Source of the DNA: Paenibacillus montaniterrae
GTDB taxonomy: Bacteria; Bacillota; Bacilli; Paenibacillales; Paenibacillaceae
Length of the DNA stretch: 64,000 nucleotides
Direction: 5' to 3'
Assembly (NCBI RefSeq): GCF_018403185.1
Contig: NZ_BOSE01000009.1
Location: 1 to 64,000, forward strand
In this document: one piece after another, positions 1 to 8,304 of the stretch
How the letters are laid out: the number at the start of each line of letters is the position of its first letter
How positions within the stretch are numbered: the first letter of the stretch is position 1
The notes under the pieces: model-generated
The model's database searches: none
Told to the model about the DNA's origin: nothing
The model's input: only the letters and a program-made list of their open reading frames with translations
Position numbers and translations under genes: made by a program

Positions 1-604
1 ATACCCCACATGCCCATTAAAATGTGAACCTCCATATAACGAAAATTTTTTAAAAGCCACTTTTAGTAGGCTTATTTTGTTATGCCCACTTTTTTCTCAG
101 CAGTTACTTTAGCATTCTTTCAAACTAGCTCCTTATGCCATCAATTGGTTCGCATTGCTCGCATCTTTATGGTATACAGTATTGTTAACTTGCATCGTTT
201 CGATACCATTTAACGAAGAATAGAGGGCTTTATTTGGAAAATGAAAGGGAAGGAACGGGTGGGACACGGTCTACTTAATGGAGTTACAAAGAATATGGGA
301 TAGAGGGGAGAGACTGAGCTGTAAGTCTCTATCCAAAGTTAAAGGGAAGGTTAAAGAATCTGGATAACGTTAAATGGTCAGCTTGAAGGTGATGGAAATT
401 CTAACGAATATGCATAACCTTAAGTAAGGAAATCTGCCTCAAATACGGGGAAAACCGCCTAATACGACGCTGTATATTCCTTAGCATGAGAAAGGCTTCA
501 TTGGTCATAAATAACGTTATCCAGCTTCCTTAGCGATTAGCGATCCCTTTATCAGCCTTTCAACCCTTTACTTTTCAGATAGCCTTTGATCACTAGCCTT
601 CGCT
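1..604. other. Intergenic region with no recognised gene
   Basis: No convincing reading frame with a ribosome binding site was seen on either strand. The right half holds the long inverted repeat D1 (351-533) and a small perfect hairpin, AGAGACT/AGTCTCT, at 309-330. Because the first real gene (605-1372) is on the minus strand, this is the region downstream of an operon. The D1 hairpin could act as its transcription end, although it lacks a clear T-run. Confidence 0.6.
351..533. repeat. Long-hairpin repeat D, copy 1
   Basis: This is a 183-bp imperfect palindrome. The outer arms (351-372 and 512-533) both carry CTGGATAACGTTA when read towards the centre. A second arm pair lies inside: CTAACGAATAT at 401-411 against ATATTCCTTAG at 474-484. 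A diverged copy with the same nested layout lies at 53640-53820. Both copies sit near other hairpin repeats (families A and C). It looks like a non-coding, MITE-like or structured-RNA element; no coding potential was seen. Confidence 0.7.
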
Positions 605-1372
605 TTAAGCTTGCTCCAGCAGTTTTTTCAATTGTAGCGCAGGCATAGGGTTGTTGCAGGTCATAACCGTTGCACCTGCACCGACAGAATAAAGCACATC
701 CTGCGCGGTATCAGGACAATAGCTCCAAACCTGCTTACCCATGTGCTTAAACAGCTTGACGTCGCTGCGGTTCAAATGCGACATTTCCAGCGCAATCGCC
801 CACATTTTTGAGTAGGTGCCCTGTTCTCCTTCAACGAAGTTAGTCATTTTATCGCCGCGAAAGCCTTGTGTTTTAGCGGCGTAGCGGTCATGCAAATAAG
901 CAATAATTGCAGCATCGAAGCATGTAAACACACAGCGCTCATATAGGCTGAACTGTTTAAGCATGGCAATCGCGGCGTCAACAACCTCCTCGGCATCAGA
1001 GCTTGGCTTAACCTCGATATTAAGCAATAGGTGGGGGTAGGCAAGCATTAGCTGACAAAATTGCTCAAAGCTCGGAATTTTAAGTCCGGCAAAGCTTGGC
1101 CCCATCCAGCCACCGGCATCAAGCGCCTGCAGCTGCTCCCAGGTCATCTCGCCAACCTTGCCGCTGCCGTTAGTCGTACGATCAACCGTTTCGTCGTGGA
1201 TAATGACAACTTGCTTATCCTTGCTCATGCGCAAATCAAGCTCCAGCATATGCACGCCAGCGGCTACAGCCTGCTGAAAGGACAGCAGCGTATTTTCGGG
1301 ATAAGCCGCCTTATAGCCGCGGTGACCGGATACAATAATTTGTGCAGAATCCGTAATTGATTCAATCAGCAT
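605..1372 (-). CDS. Glycerophosphodiester phosphodiesterase (GDPD family)
   Basis: A 255-residue cytoplasmic enzyme predicted to hydrolyse glycerophosphodiesters to glycerol phosphate plus an alcohol. The family signature is visible: HRG near residue 18, ENT about nine residues later, ELDLRMSKD around 45 and HDETVDRTTNG around 59-70, giving the catalytic His pair and metal-binding Glu/Asp. The full length fits the short, unsecreted GDPD/UgpQ class. AAGGAGG stands six bases before the ATG, which fixes the start. It is the last gene of the minus-strand glycerol-phosphate operon but is separated from the binding-protein gene by about 600 bp of inserted hairpin repeats, so co-transcription may be weakened. 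The family is certain; the exact substrate is not. Confidence 0.93.
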   Translation of the reverse strand: MLIESITDSAQIIVSGHRGYKAAYPENTLLSFQQAVAAGVHMLELDLRMSKDKQVVIIHDETVDRTTNGSGKVGEMTWEQLQALDAGGWMGPSFAGLKIPSFEQFCQLMLAYPHLLLNIEVKPSSDAEEVVDAAIAMLKQFSLYERCVFTCFDAAIIAYLHDRYAAKTQGFRGDKMTNFVEGEQGTYSKMWAIALEMSHLNRSDVKLFKHMGKQVWSYCPDTAQDVLYSVGAGATVMTCNNPMPALQLKKLLEQA

Positions 1373-1416
1373 TTAAATCCTCCTTAAAAGTGGAACATAT
1401 CAAGTCTCGGCGGTAT

Positions 1417-1457
1417 CAGCGCTGCGGAGTAAAGCATCCTCCAGTCGCTTTTTAAAT
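1417..1457. repeat. Hairpin repeat A, partial copy
   Basis: A 41-bp left end of repeat A, directly followed by a complete copy starting at 1458 with the same first 41 bases apart from one change. It is a partial tandem duplication with no arm to pair with, which suggests replication slippage at the hairpin. Confidence 0.8.
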
Positions 1458-1595
1458 CAGCGCTCCGGAGTAAAGCATCCTCCAGTCGCTTTTTAAATCG
1501 TAATGCTCTTATTAAATTTTTTAAGGTAGCATTACGATGTTAAAGGCGACCCACTTCGTTTTACGGATGCTTTGCTCCTCCGCTGTAGCTTTTTT
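1458..1595. repeat. Hairpin repeat A, full copy in the operon gap
   Basis: A complete copy of the roughly 138-bp repeat A. The left arm GGAGTAAAGCATCC pairs with GGATGCTTTGCTCC (one G-T), and inside it CGTAATGCT pairs with AGCATTACG, so the element folds into one long nested hairpin. It is nearly identical to the four copies at 28881-29617. It lies between the binding-protein gene and the GDPD gene. Confidence 0.85.
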
Positions 1596-1600
1596 TAAAG

Positions 1601-1821
1601 CAGAACCAAGAAGGTTGGACGCTAGTAGAAAACGAGGAGCGCAGTGTAGAACGTTGCTACGTGAGCACCTAAAATGTTTCCGTAGGAAGCATACTTCGGA
1701 AGCAAAAGCCTTCGCTAGCGTTCAAGATTCGCCGCCGACTAGGCTACAACGCAATTACATCGTCATCAAAGTCGAACTTTTTGATCATCCTCTTCCAATG
1801 AAAGAACAAAAATTCGGCTTT
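1601..1821. repeat. Hairpin repeat C, copy 1
   Basis: A 221-bp unit. CTTGGACGCTAG-type arms pair imperfectly with CTAGCGTTCAAG, and internal hairpins TGTAG/CTACG and TTTCCgtaGGAA can form. The unit ends in a terminator-like stem joining AAAGTCGAA and TTTTTG to CAAAAA and TTCGGCTTT. It directly abuts repeat A, the same order seen at 29481-29844. Confidence 0.8.
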
Positions 1822-1968
1822 CAGGACCAAGAAGCTTGGACGCTAGTAGAAAACGAGGAGCGCAGCGTAGGCACTTGCTACGTGAGCACCGGAGTTTTCG
1901 CTAGCGTTCAAGATTCGCCGCCGACTAGGCTACAACGCAATTACATCGTCATCAAAGTCGTATTTTTG
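1822..1968. repeat. Hairpin repeat C, copy 2 (internal deletion)
   Basis: A second C unit in tandem, 221 bp after the first. About 44 bp between GAGCACC and TCGCTAGCG are missing, removing the internal TTTCC/GGAA hairpin while keeping the outer arms. It ends only a few bases before the stop codon of the binding-protein gene at 1976. Confidence 0.8.
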
Positions 1969-1975
1969 ATCTACC

Positions 1976-3301
1976 TTACTCAGAGAGGAGTCTTTCTGCT
2001 TCCTTTTGGAACCCCTGCAACGTCCCTGCAATATCCTCGCTGTCGTACATAATCGCTTCAATAGCAGAGAAGAACTCATGCATAATTGACGGCCAAGCTA
2101 CGTCTTTGTTCGTATCTACTGCGTATTGCAGCTGCTCATATGCTGTTTTTCGAACGGGCTCTTTTTCCCATTGCTCTTTGATCATGTCGGACTCGATCAT
2201 GGCATGGGTAACCGGCAAATAGCCTGATTCGACAATGAATGGAAGCGCGCCATTTTCATCAGTCAGCATCCATTTCATAAATTCCCATGCAGCATCCTTG
2301 CTATCGGAATCTTCAAGCATGACAACGTTAGCGCCGCCAGTTGGTGTTGCAAACATTTCATTTTGCGGTAAAAATGCTGTTACATATTCAAAATCAACAT
2401 TTTGGATAAGGCCGCCAATTGTACCCGTAGATTGATATAGTATGGCAAGCTTGCCTTCTGTAAACATGCCGTTCACGATATTGCCAGAGTCAGCGGATGG
2501 CGGATAGAACAATGCGCCAGTGCCTTGCATATCTTTCAAGAAGCCAAACACTTCCTCACCAGTTCCGTCCGTTACAAATGGAACTGTTGTACCTGCTTCA
2601 TCAAAGAAACGGCTGCCTGATTGCGAGATCATCGCCAGCGGATACCAGGTATCATACGGCATCGACATGCCGTAGCGTGTAATTTCATTGTCTTCCTTAA
2701 CAACTGCTGCATTGGCAACGGCCTTTAGCTCCTCCCAAGTAGTCGGCACGTCCATGCCCAGCTCATCCAAAATGGTTTTGTTAACATGCATAATTGGTGT
2801 GGAGCGGTTAAGCGGCAAAGACACAAGCTGATCATTAAAGGTGGAGTGACCCATTAGTCCTTCGATAAAATAGGACTCATCCATGCCTGACTGCTGCAAA
2901 AACGGATTTAGATCAGCCAAAACCTCGGAATCAGAAAACATTTGCACATAAGCGCGTTCCAGCATGGATACATCAGGACCTGTAGCTGAAGCGATCGATT
3001 GCTGAAGCTTAGTTACGGTTTCGTCATAGCCGCCCTGAAACGTTGCAACTACTTCGATGTTGTCGTGCGACTCATTGAAGCGCTTGACCATCGCGTCGAT
3101 TCGTTCGCCGTTCGCGCCTCCCATAGAATGCCAGAAATCAATGGTTACTTTTTCGGAGCTTGCGTTGCCGCTTGCACTGGAGCTTGAGCCGTTGTTGCTG
3201 CTTTGCGGTGTTCCAGTGTTGGAGCTGCCTCCATTGCTGCTGCACGCTGCAAGCATGCTGATCAGAAGTGTGAGTACAATTGCCATTGACAGTTTTTTCA
3301 T
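1976..3301 (-). CDS. ABC transporter solute-binding lipoprotein, UgpB-like
   Basis: A 441-residue extracellular binding protein for a CUT1-type importer. It starts with a lipoprotein signal, MKKLSMAIVLTLLISMLAAC, with lipobox LAAC and Cys20 as the lipidation site, followed by a Ser/Asn/Gly-rich spacer and an SBP_bac_1 fold (WHSMGGANGERIDAMVKRFN; WEFMKWMLTDE near the C-terminus). GGAGGG lies ten bases before the ATG. It is followed upstream in the operon by both permeases and the ATPase, so the importer is complete. The neighbouring GDPD, glycerol-phosphate dehydrogenase and GlpR-like regulator point to glycerol phosphate or a glycerophosphodiester as ligand. That assignment is inference, since CUT1 binding proteins cannot be told apart by eye. 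Confidence 0.9.
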   Translation of the reverse strand: MKKLSMAIVLTLLISMLAACSSNGGSSNTGTPQSSNNGSSSSASGNASSEKVTIDFWHSMGGANGERIDAMVKRFNESHDNIEVVATFQGGYDETVTKLQQSIASATGPDVSMLERAYVQMFSDSEVLADLNPFLQQSGMDESYFIEGLMGHSTFNDQLVSLPLNRSTPIMHVNKTILDELGMDVPTTWEELKAVANAAVVKEDNEITRYGMSMPYDTWYPLAMISQSGSRFFDEAGTTVPFVTDGTGEEVFGFLKDMQGTGALFYPPSADSGNIVNGMFTEGKLAILYQSTGTIGGLIQNVDFEYVTAFLPQNEMFATPTGGANVVMLEDSDSKDAAWEFMKWMLTDENGALPFIVESGYLPVTHAMIESDMIKEQWEKEPVRKTAYEQLQYAVDTNKDVAWPSIMHEFFSAIEAIMYDSEDIAGTLQGFQKEAERLLSE

Positions 3302-3346
3302 TTGATTAATCCCTCCACATTTGTATATGTTAGAAGCTTTCGCAGG

Positions 3347-4177
3347 CTATTTGATACCGGAGTAAACAAATGCTTTCACGATTTGCTTCGAACAAAAGAT
3401 GTAAACGAGCAAGATCGGCAAAACGAGAATGACGTTGCCCGCCATAATGACATGCCAGTTGCTGATTCCTTCTGTTTCGCGCAGCATGGCGATTCCGATT
3501 GTTAACGGGCGAACCGCTGCCGAGTCCGTCATCACTAAAGGCCAAAAGTAATCATTCCAGTGACTGACGAAGCTGAACAGAGCAATCGTTGCCAGGGCAG
3601 GCTTGGACATAGGGAGCATAAGCTTCCACAAAATTTTCAGCTCGCTGGCGTTGTCGAGACGGGCCGCTTCAATTAGCTCCTCCGGCACCTGCTTGAAATA
3701 TTGACGCAGCAGAAAAATGCCGAATGCATTGGTCATAAACGGAATAATTTGCGGCAGCAGCGTGCGGCCAATTCCCCAATCCGCCATCATGAGATAAACA
3801 GGAATAAAGGTGACCTGACCAGGTATCATAAATGCCAGCAGCACGAGGCTGAACAGAAAGCCGCTTCCTCTAAAGGAGTATTTGGCAAAGCCGTAGGCAG
3901 CCGGAATGAGCACGACCATCTGCATCACAATAATGGACAGCGTAATAATAATTGAGTTTTTGAAGTAAGTGCCGAACGGTCCTGCCTCCAGCGCAGTCAA
4001 ATAGTTGACAAACTGCGGAACCGCTGGCACAAGCGTTGGCGGATAAGCCAATGTCTCGCGAAACGTTTGCAGCGAGGTAGAGATCATCCACAGAAAAGGG
4101 AAGATAAACACCATCAGCAGACAAAGCTTGAGCACATACTCCAAAACTCGCCGGGCGATCGGAAAAACTTGAGTCAT
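3347..4177 (-). CDS. ABC transporter permease, UgpE/MalG-like
   Basis: A 276-residue inner-membrane permease of the MalG (CUT1 second permease) family with about six transmembrane helices. The EAA loop that docks the ATPase reads EAARLDNASELKILWKLMLP around residues 190-210, and the C-terminus ends in VKAFVYSGIK, typical of this subunit. GGAGGAGC lies six bases before the ATG. It is the third transporter gene of the operon, between the first permease (4217-5095) and the binding protein. Confidence 0.93.
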   Translation of the reverse strand: MTQVFPIARRVLEYVLKLCLLMVFIFPFLWMISTSLQTFRETLAYPPTLVPAVPQFVNYLTALEAGPFGTYFKNSIIITLSIIVMQMVVLIPAAYGFAKYSFRGSGFLFSLVLLAFMIPGQVTFIPVYLMMADWGIGRTLLPQIIPFMTNAFGIFLLRQYFKQVPEELIEAARLDNASELKILWKLMLPMSKPALATIALFSFVSHWNDYFWPLVMTDSAAVRPLTIGIAMLRETEGISNWHVIMAGNVILVLPILLVYIFCSKQIVKAFVYSGIK

Positions 4178-4216
4178 TGAAGCTCCTCCAGACTTTTTGA
4201 GTACAGACTTGAAACG

Positions 4217-5095
4217 TTATTGATAGTGCACCTTTTTCGCCAGCATACGGAAGTAGACAAATGTTAAGATGCCGATAATAGCCATTAGCACCATGCCTGT
4301 TGCCGAGGCGTAGCCGATATTGGTTGTCCGGTTTTGATAGATGTAATAGACGATCGTATTTGTTGCATTGTTGGGACCGCCGTTCGTCATCATGCGGACG
4401 GTATCAAACACTTTGAACGAGCCAATGGTCATAATGATCAGTATGAAAAACAATTGCGGTGAAATCATGGGCAGCGTAATTTTGTAAAAGACCTTCCAAT
4501 TGCTGGCGTTATCGAGCGACGCTGCTTCATAAATCGAAGGCGAAATGCCCTGCAGCGCAGCGACAATGATCAGCACATAATAGCCAATGCCTTGCCATAC
4601 GGATACGATGATGACAGACAGCAGCGCTGTATCCGAGCTTTGCAGCCATTGCGAGGTCGGCAAGCCCAAGCTTTTCAGAGCAAAGTTCAGAAAACCGAGA
4701 TTAGGCTCCATCATCCATAGCCAAACGAGCGAGATCGATACAATCGACACAATATGCGGCGTAAAGATGCCGGCCTGCACAAAGGCATTGAGCTTAGTTG
4801 AGCGCTTGAGCCACACCGCAATCGCCAGAGAAATCGCTAGCGTCAGAACGACTGTGCCAAATGTGTAAACAGCAGTGTTGAATAACGATTTGTAAAAGTC
4901 ATCACGCGCAAAAATAGCAGCGTAATTTTCAAGTCCGACAAATTTACTTTTGGCCGGGTTCATCAAATTGTATTTGTAAAAGCTTAAATAGCCTAAGTAC
5001 AGCACGGGGTAGATAACAAATACAGCGATACCGAACATAGCCGGAAAAACAAGCAGATAGGGCAGCACAGCTTTCATAAACCGATGTTTATCCAT
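4217..5095 (-). CDS. ABC transporter permease, UgpA/MalF-like
   Basis: A 292-residue membrane protein of the MalF (first permease) family with about six helices and the ATPase-docking loop EAASLDNASNWKVFYKITLP. Its start overlaps the ATPase stop by eight bases, indicating translational coupling, and AGAGG lies upstream. It forms the transport channel with the product of 3347-4177. Confidence 0.93.
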   Translation of the reverse strand: MDKHRFMKAVLPYLLVFPAMFGIAVFVIYPVLYLGYLSFYKYNLMNPAKSKFVGLENYAAIFARDDFYKSLFNTAVYTFGTVVLTLAISLAIAVWLKRSTKLNAFVQAGIFTPHIVSIVSISLVWLWMMEPNLGFLNFALKSLGLPTSQWLQSSDTALLSVIIVSVWQGIGYYVLIIVAALQGISPSIYEAASLDNASNWKVFYKITLPMISPQLFFILIIMTIGSFKVFDTVRMMTNGGPNNATNTIVYYIYQNRTTNIGYASATGMVLMAIIGILTFVYFRMLAKKVHYQ

Positions 5096-6137
5096 AGCGG
5101 CGACCTCTCAGCAAGTCCAAGCTTTGCTCATAGGCAGGCTCGCTTGGTGCGATTCGCTTTTGCCGGGCATCAAAGAAATGCAGCTTGTCCTGTTTAACGG
5201 CAATATGCACCTCATCGTCGACGCGGAAGCTGTCATCGATGCTTTTGATCATAAAGCTGCCATGCTCGGTTTTAAGCTGATAAATCGTTTCAGAGCCGAG
5301 CATTTCCCGCGTTACAATGCGGCCATGTGCGGCAAAAGCTCCCAGAAGCTTTTCCTTGCTCAGGCTGGCGCTTTCCGGGCGAAATCCGAAGCTGAATCCG
5401 TCTGACATTGCACTAATGTTCATAGGCGGAACACCAATAAATTGCGCGGTAAACGCATTGCTTGGCGTATGGTACATCACCTCTGGCGGAGCTTCCTGCT
5501 GGATTTCGCCTTTGTTCATCAGCACGATTTTGTCGGCCATCGACATTGCCTCGACCTGATCATGCGTTACATAAACGAAGGTAGTGCCGAGCTTTTTATG
5601 AAGCTCGATCAGCTCAATCCGCATTTGTACGCGAAGCTTGGCATCCAAATTGGACAGCGGCTCATCCATTAGAAACACGGCCGGCTTTTTCACCATAGCG
5701 CGCGCCAAAGCAACACGCTGGCGCTGTCCGCCAGACAATGTCGATGGCTTGCGATCCAAATAGTCGCTCAAGCCAACCGTTTCCGCGATGCCCTCCACGA
5801 GCTCGGTGCGCTCTGCCTTTGGCACCTTATTGTTTTTAAGGCCAAATTCAATATTTTCCCGCACAGACATCGTCGGATAGATGGCATAGTTTTGAAACAC
5901 CATGGCGATGCCGCGCTGTCCTGGCGCAACCTTGGAAACATCCTTGCCGCCGACATATATTTGTCCCGATGTTTGCACCTCAAGACCAGCGATCATACGC
6001 AGCAATGTCGTTTTGCCGCAGCCTGAAGGACCAACAAGCACCGTAAATTTACCATCCTCTATATCGAGATTAAGATCCTTGATGACGTCGTGCTTATCGA
6101 ATGTTTTCGTAATCTGCTTTAGCTGAATCGAGGCCAT
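5088..6137 (-). CDS. ugpC: ABC transporter ATPase, UgpC/MsmX type
   Basis: A 349-residue cytoplasmic ATPase of the CUT1 family. It has Walker A GPSGCGKTT, signature LSGGQRQRVALARA, Walker B VFLMDEPLSNLDAKL, and an H-loop THDQVEAM. A C-terminal TOBE-like extension follows, somewhat shorter than that of E. coli MalK. The start at MASIQLKQ is chosen because AGGAAG precedes it by eight bases; a longer frame begins at a TTG six codons upstream. It is the only carbohydrate-importer ATPase in this window, so it, or a chromosomal MsmX, could also power the ATPase-less transporters at 40828-49468 (inference). Confidence 0.93.
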   Translation of the reverse strand: MASIQLKQITKTFDKHDVIKDLNLDIEDGKFTVLVGPSGCGKTTLLRMIAGLEVQTSGQIYVGGKDVSKVAPGQRGIAMVFQNYAIYPTMSVRENIEFGLKNNKVPKAERTELVEGIAETVGLSDYLDRKPSTLSGGQRQRVALARAMVKKPAVFLMDEPLSNLDAKLRVQMRIELIELHKKLGTTFVYVTHDQVEAMSMADKIVLMNKGEIQQEAPPEVMYHTPSNAFTAQFIGVPPMNISAMSDGFSFGFRPESASLSKEKLLGAFAAHGRIVTREMLGSETIYQLKTEHGSFMIKSIDDSFRVDDEVHIAVKQDKLHFFDARQKRIAPSEPAYEQSLDLLRGRRYG

Positions 6138-6163
6138 CCGTTCACTTCCTTTCAAAATTTTAG

Positions 6164-6925
6164 CTACACGACATGCACTTGAATGCCGCTTTCCTGGAAT
6201 GCTTGAATGTCGCTTTCATCGGCCTCCGAGCCTGTAATAAGCGAGTGGATAGCGGATGCAGGAGCAACCGTATGGAGCGAAAGCTTTCCGAGCTTGCGAT
6301 GGTCGGTAACGACGATGATTTCGCGAGCAGCACGAATCATGCCTTGCTTGGCAGGAACGAGCTGCGACTCCGGATGCATTAAGCCATGCTGAGGATGCAG
6401 CGCTGGCGTTCCGATAAATGCTTTGACCACATGCAACGATTTCAAGGCGTAGTCGGTCAGCATGCCATTAAGCATATAGCTGGACGGATACAGCTCGCCG
6501 CCAGTCAAAATAACCTTTACCCCTTTGGCATCCTTCAACTCGCTGGCGACATTGATATCGTTGGTCACGACCGTGAGATTCGAGTGATGAACCAAATGCT
6601 TGGCGATATGAAGCGTCGTCGTGCCTGAGTCGATGATGATATGATCGCCGTTCTGTACAAGACTGGCAGCAAATTTTCCAATGCGGCTTTTCTCATCGGT
6701 GCTTTGCTGAGAGCGCTCGGCAAATGATGGCTCGTCATCAGTCCACTGCTCCATCACGACGCCTCCATGCGTACGCTTCAAAACGCCTTCCTGCTCAATT
6801 TCCGTCAAATCCCGCCGAATCGTAGCCTCATGAACATGAAATTGCTGAGCCAACTGGCTAACCGTAGCGGAATTATGCTTGCGCACATACTCCAAAATCA
6901 ACCTTTTTCTCTCTGCAGCTAACAT
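6164..6925 (-). CDS. DeoR-family transcriptional regulator (GlpR/GlcR-like)
   Basis: A 253-residue repressor-type regulator. The N-terminal winged helix-turn-helix (residues 1-57, VSQLAQQFHVHEATIRRDL) carries the DeoR signature, followed by RTHGG and a phosphosugar-binding DeoRC domain (DSGTTTLHIAKHL, VTNDINVASELK, GG around 135, TDHRKLGK). AGGAGG lies seven bases before the ATG. DeoR regulators sense phosphorylated sugars. Here, inside a glycerol-phosphate operon and with GlpR-like half-sites upstream of the operon, glycerol phosphate is the likely effector (inference). Confidence 0.92.
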   Translation of the reverse strand: MLAAERKRLILEYVRKHNSATVSQLAQQFHVHEATIRRDLTEIEQEGVLKRTHGGVVMEQWTDDEPSFAERSQQSTDEKSRIGKFAASLVQNGDHIIIDSGTTTLHIAKHLVHHSNLTVVTNDINVASELKDAKGVKVILTGGELYPSSYMLNGMLTDYALKSLHVVKAFIGTPALHPQHGLMHPESQLVPAKQGMIRAAREIIVVTDHRKLGKLSLHTVAPASAIHSLITGSEADESDIQAFQESGIQVHVV

Positions 6926-7083
6926 CCTTATACCTCCTAAAACTTTTCATGTGCATCAAGTCATAGCTTCCTGTATCCATGAAAAGTACGACGGAAGCGT
7001 AGGCTTAACTTTTTGCGAATCTTACGTTTGTGCTTCCATGCGAGCAAAAAGTCGCAACGGAAGCCTAAGCTTAACTTTTTGCT
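6926..7083. repeat. Operon gap with a 26-bp direct repeat
   Basis: The gap between the dehydrogenase and regulator genes holds two near-identical direct repeats, 6991-7016 and 7057-7082, each running ACGGAAGC, two or three variable bases, then GCTTAACTTTTTGC. Between them is GCGAGCAAAAAG, resembling the operator half-sites upstream of the operon. The repeat may be an internal promoter/operator or a slippage product. Confidence 0.5.
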
Positions 7084-8304
7084 TCAAGCTCCTGAACGAC
7101 TGTTCATGTGACCAGTCTCCATATTGTAGGCGTGCAGCAGGGTGTAGCGTTCTGGTCTTACCAGATGCGCCTCGCTCATGCTTCTGGCAACGAGCTCCTG
7201 CGCAATGCCAAGCTGGTGATAGCTGGTCGGACCGCCAACCTGGGCAAGCAGGGCGCTAAGCTCGTCCGCAGCAGGAATAGCGGAAATATGCTGCTTAATT
7301 TCATCCCAATGGCTTGCGATATTCGAGTTCAATTTTGCCTGCAAACCCCAATCCTGTTCTTGAAGCTGCTTGTACAGCTTGGCGATTTCAATCGTTGCAC
7401 AGCCTACCTTGGCACCGTGCAGCAGCTGCTTTTCGCCATGCTTGAGATATTCCATCTCCCAATAATGAGACAAATGATGCTCTGCGCCGGAAGCGGGGTG
7501 GGAGTGGCCGAACAGCAGCATCGCCACACCGGATTCCATTAGAGCGCGGGTGAGCAGGGCGATCCCTTCCTCATCGCGTTTTGCAATTTGCCCGGCGCAG
7601 CTCACGCTATGCTGCAGCGCATGGCGGGTAATAAGCTCTGAGGCGAGAGAATAAGGCTCGCCGCTTGTTATAGCGCCAAATTTCCAGTCAAACAGCGATG
7701 TATATTTGCCGAGAATGTCGCCAAAGCCTGCGGCAATCATTGGCTGAGGCGCTTTGACCAGTACATTGAGATCGGCGAACACAGCCTCGGGTCCAATGCT
7801 AATAATCGTTTGCTTATAGCCGCGAATAATAATCGGAGCACCCTTGGAATTGAAGCCATCAACTGAAGGGGCTGTCGGCACGGATATAAAGCGCAGCCTG
7901 GATGTGTAGGCCGCATAGCGTGCAATATCATGCAGCGTGCCGCCGCCAACCGCTATGACAACGTCTGCGTGGTTATGCTGAATATCAAGCAGCACCTGCA
8001 CAATCGCGGCTTCGTCGGCGATAACGTCTCCAATGCTGTTGGCAGTTACACAGGTTGTAAAGGCTTGAAAGCCTTTCTTGCCGAGAATAAGCACCAGTTC
8101 CTTGCCAGCCGCAGCATAAGTATGCTCGTCAACTACTAGCTGGACGCTTCTGTAGCCCTTTTGCTCAACATGATCCGCTATGCGGTGCAATGCTCCTGCT
8201 TCAATGCAGATGCTCGCCATCTGCTCTTGAAAATGCTGATAGGTTGCCTGATCAAGCAATTGCTGCAAGCTTGAACCGCCGCCTATGTCATTACGTTCTG
8301 TCAA
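7084..8304 (-). CDS. egsA: sn-glycerol-1-phosphate dehydrogenase (AraM/EgsA family)
   Basis: A 406-residue NAD(P)-dependent metal enzyme interconverting dihydroxyacetone phosphate and sn-glycerol-1-phosphate. The iron-dehydrogenase/DHQ-synthase fold is clear from VIAVGGGTLHDIARY, SVPTAPSVDGFNSKGAPI and the metal-binding segments FGHSHPASGAEHHLSHYWEME and KQLLHGAKVG. The start is set at TTG 8304 because AGGAG lies nine bases upstream. The open frame runs further up to 8424, inside the phosphatase gene, without a ribosome binding site. The resulting overlap of 14 bp with the phosphatase stop suggests coupling. In Bacillus subtilis the homologue AraM sits beside the HAD protein AraL and an ABC importer; the same pairing is seen here with a glycerol-phosphate gene set. 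Confidence 0.9.
   Translation of the reverse strand: MTERNDIGGGSSLQQLLDQATYQHFQEQMASICIEAGALHRIADHVEQKGYRSVQLVVDEHTYAAAGKELVLILGKKGFQAFTTCVTANSIGDVIADEAAIVQVLLDIQHNHADVVIAVGGGTLHDIARYAAYTSRLRFISVPTAPSVDGFNSKGAPIIIRGYKQTIISIGPEAVFADLNVLVKAPQPMIAAGFGDILGKYTSLFDWKFGAITSGEPYSLASELITRHALQHSVSCAGQIAKRDEEGIALLTRALMESGVAMLLFGHSHPASGAEHHLSHYWEMEYLKHGEKQLLHGAKVGCATIEIAKLYKQLQEQDWGLQAKLNSNIASHWDEIKQHISAIPAADELSALLAQVGGPTSYHQLGIAQELVARSMSEAHLVRPERYTLLHAYNMETGHMNSRSGA

Noticed and set aside
1537..2052. 171-codon plus-strand open frame
   Set aside because: It lies entirely over hairpin repeats A and C; its internal peptide duplication (ASVQDSPPTRLQRNYIVIKV twice) copies the DNA repeat. There is no ribosome site, and it overlaps the end of the binding-protein gene.
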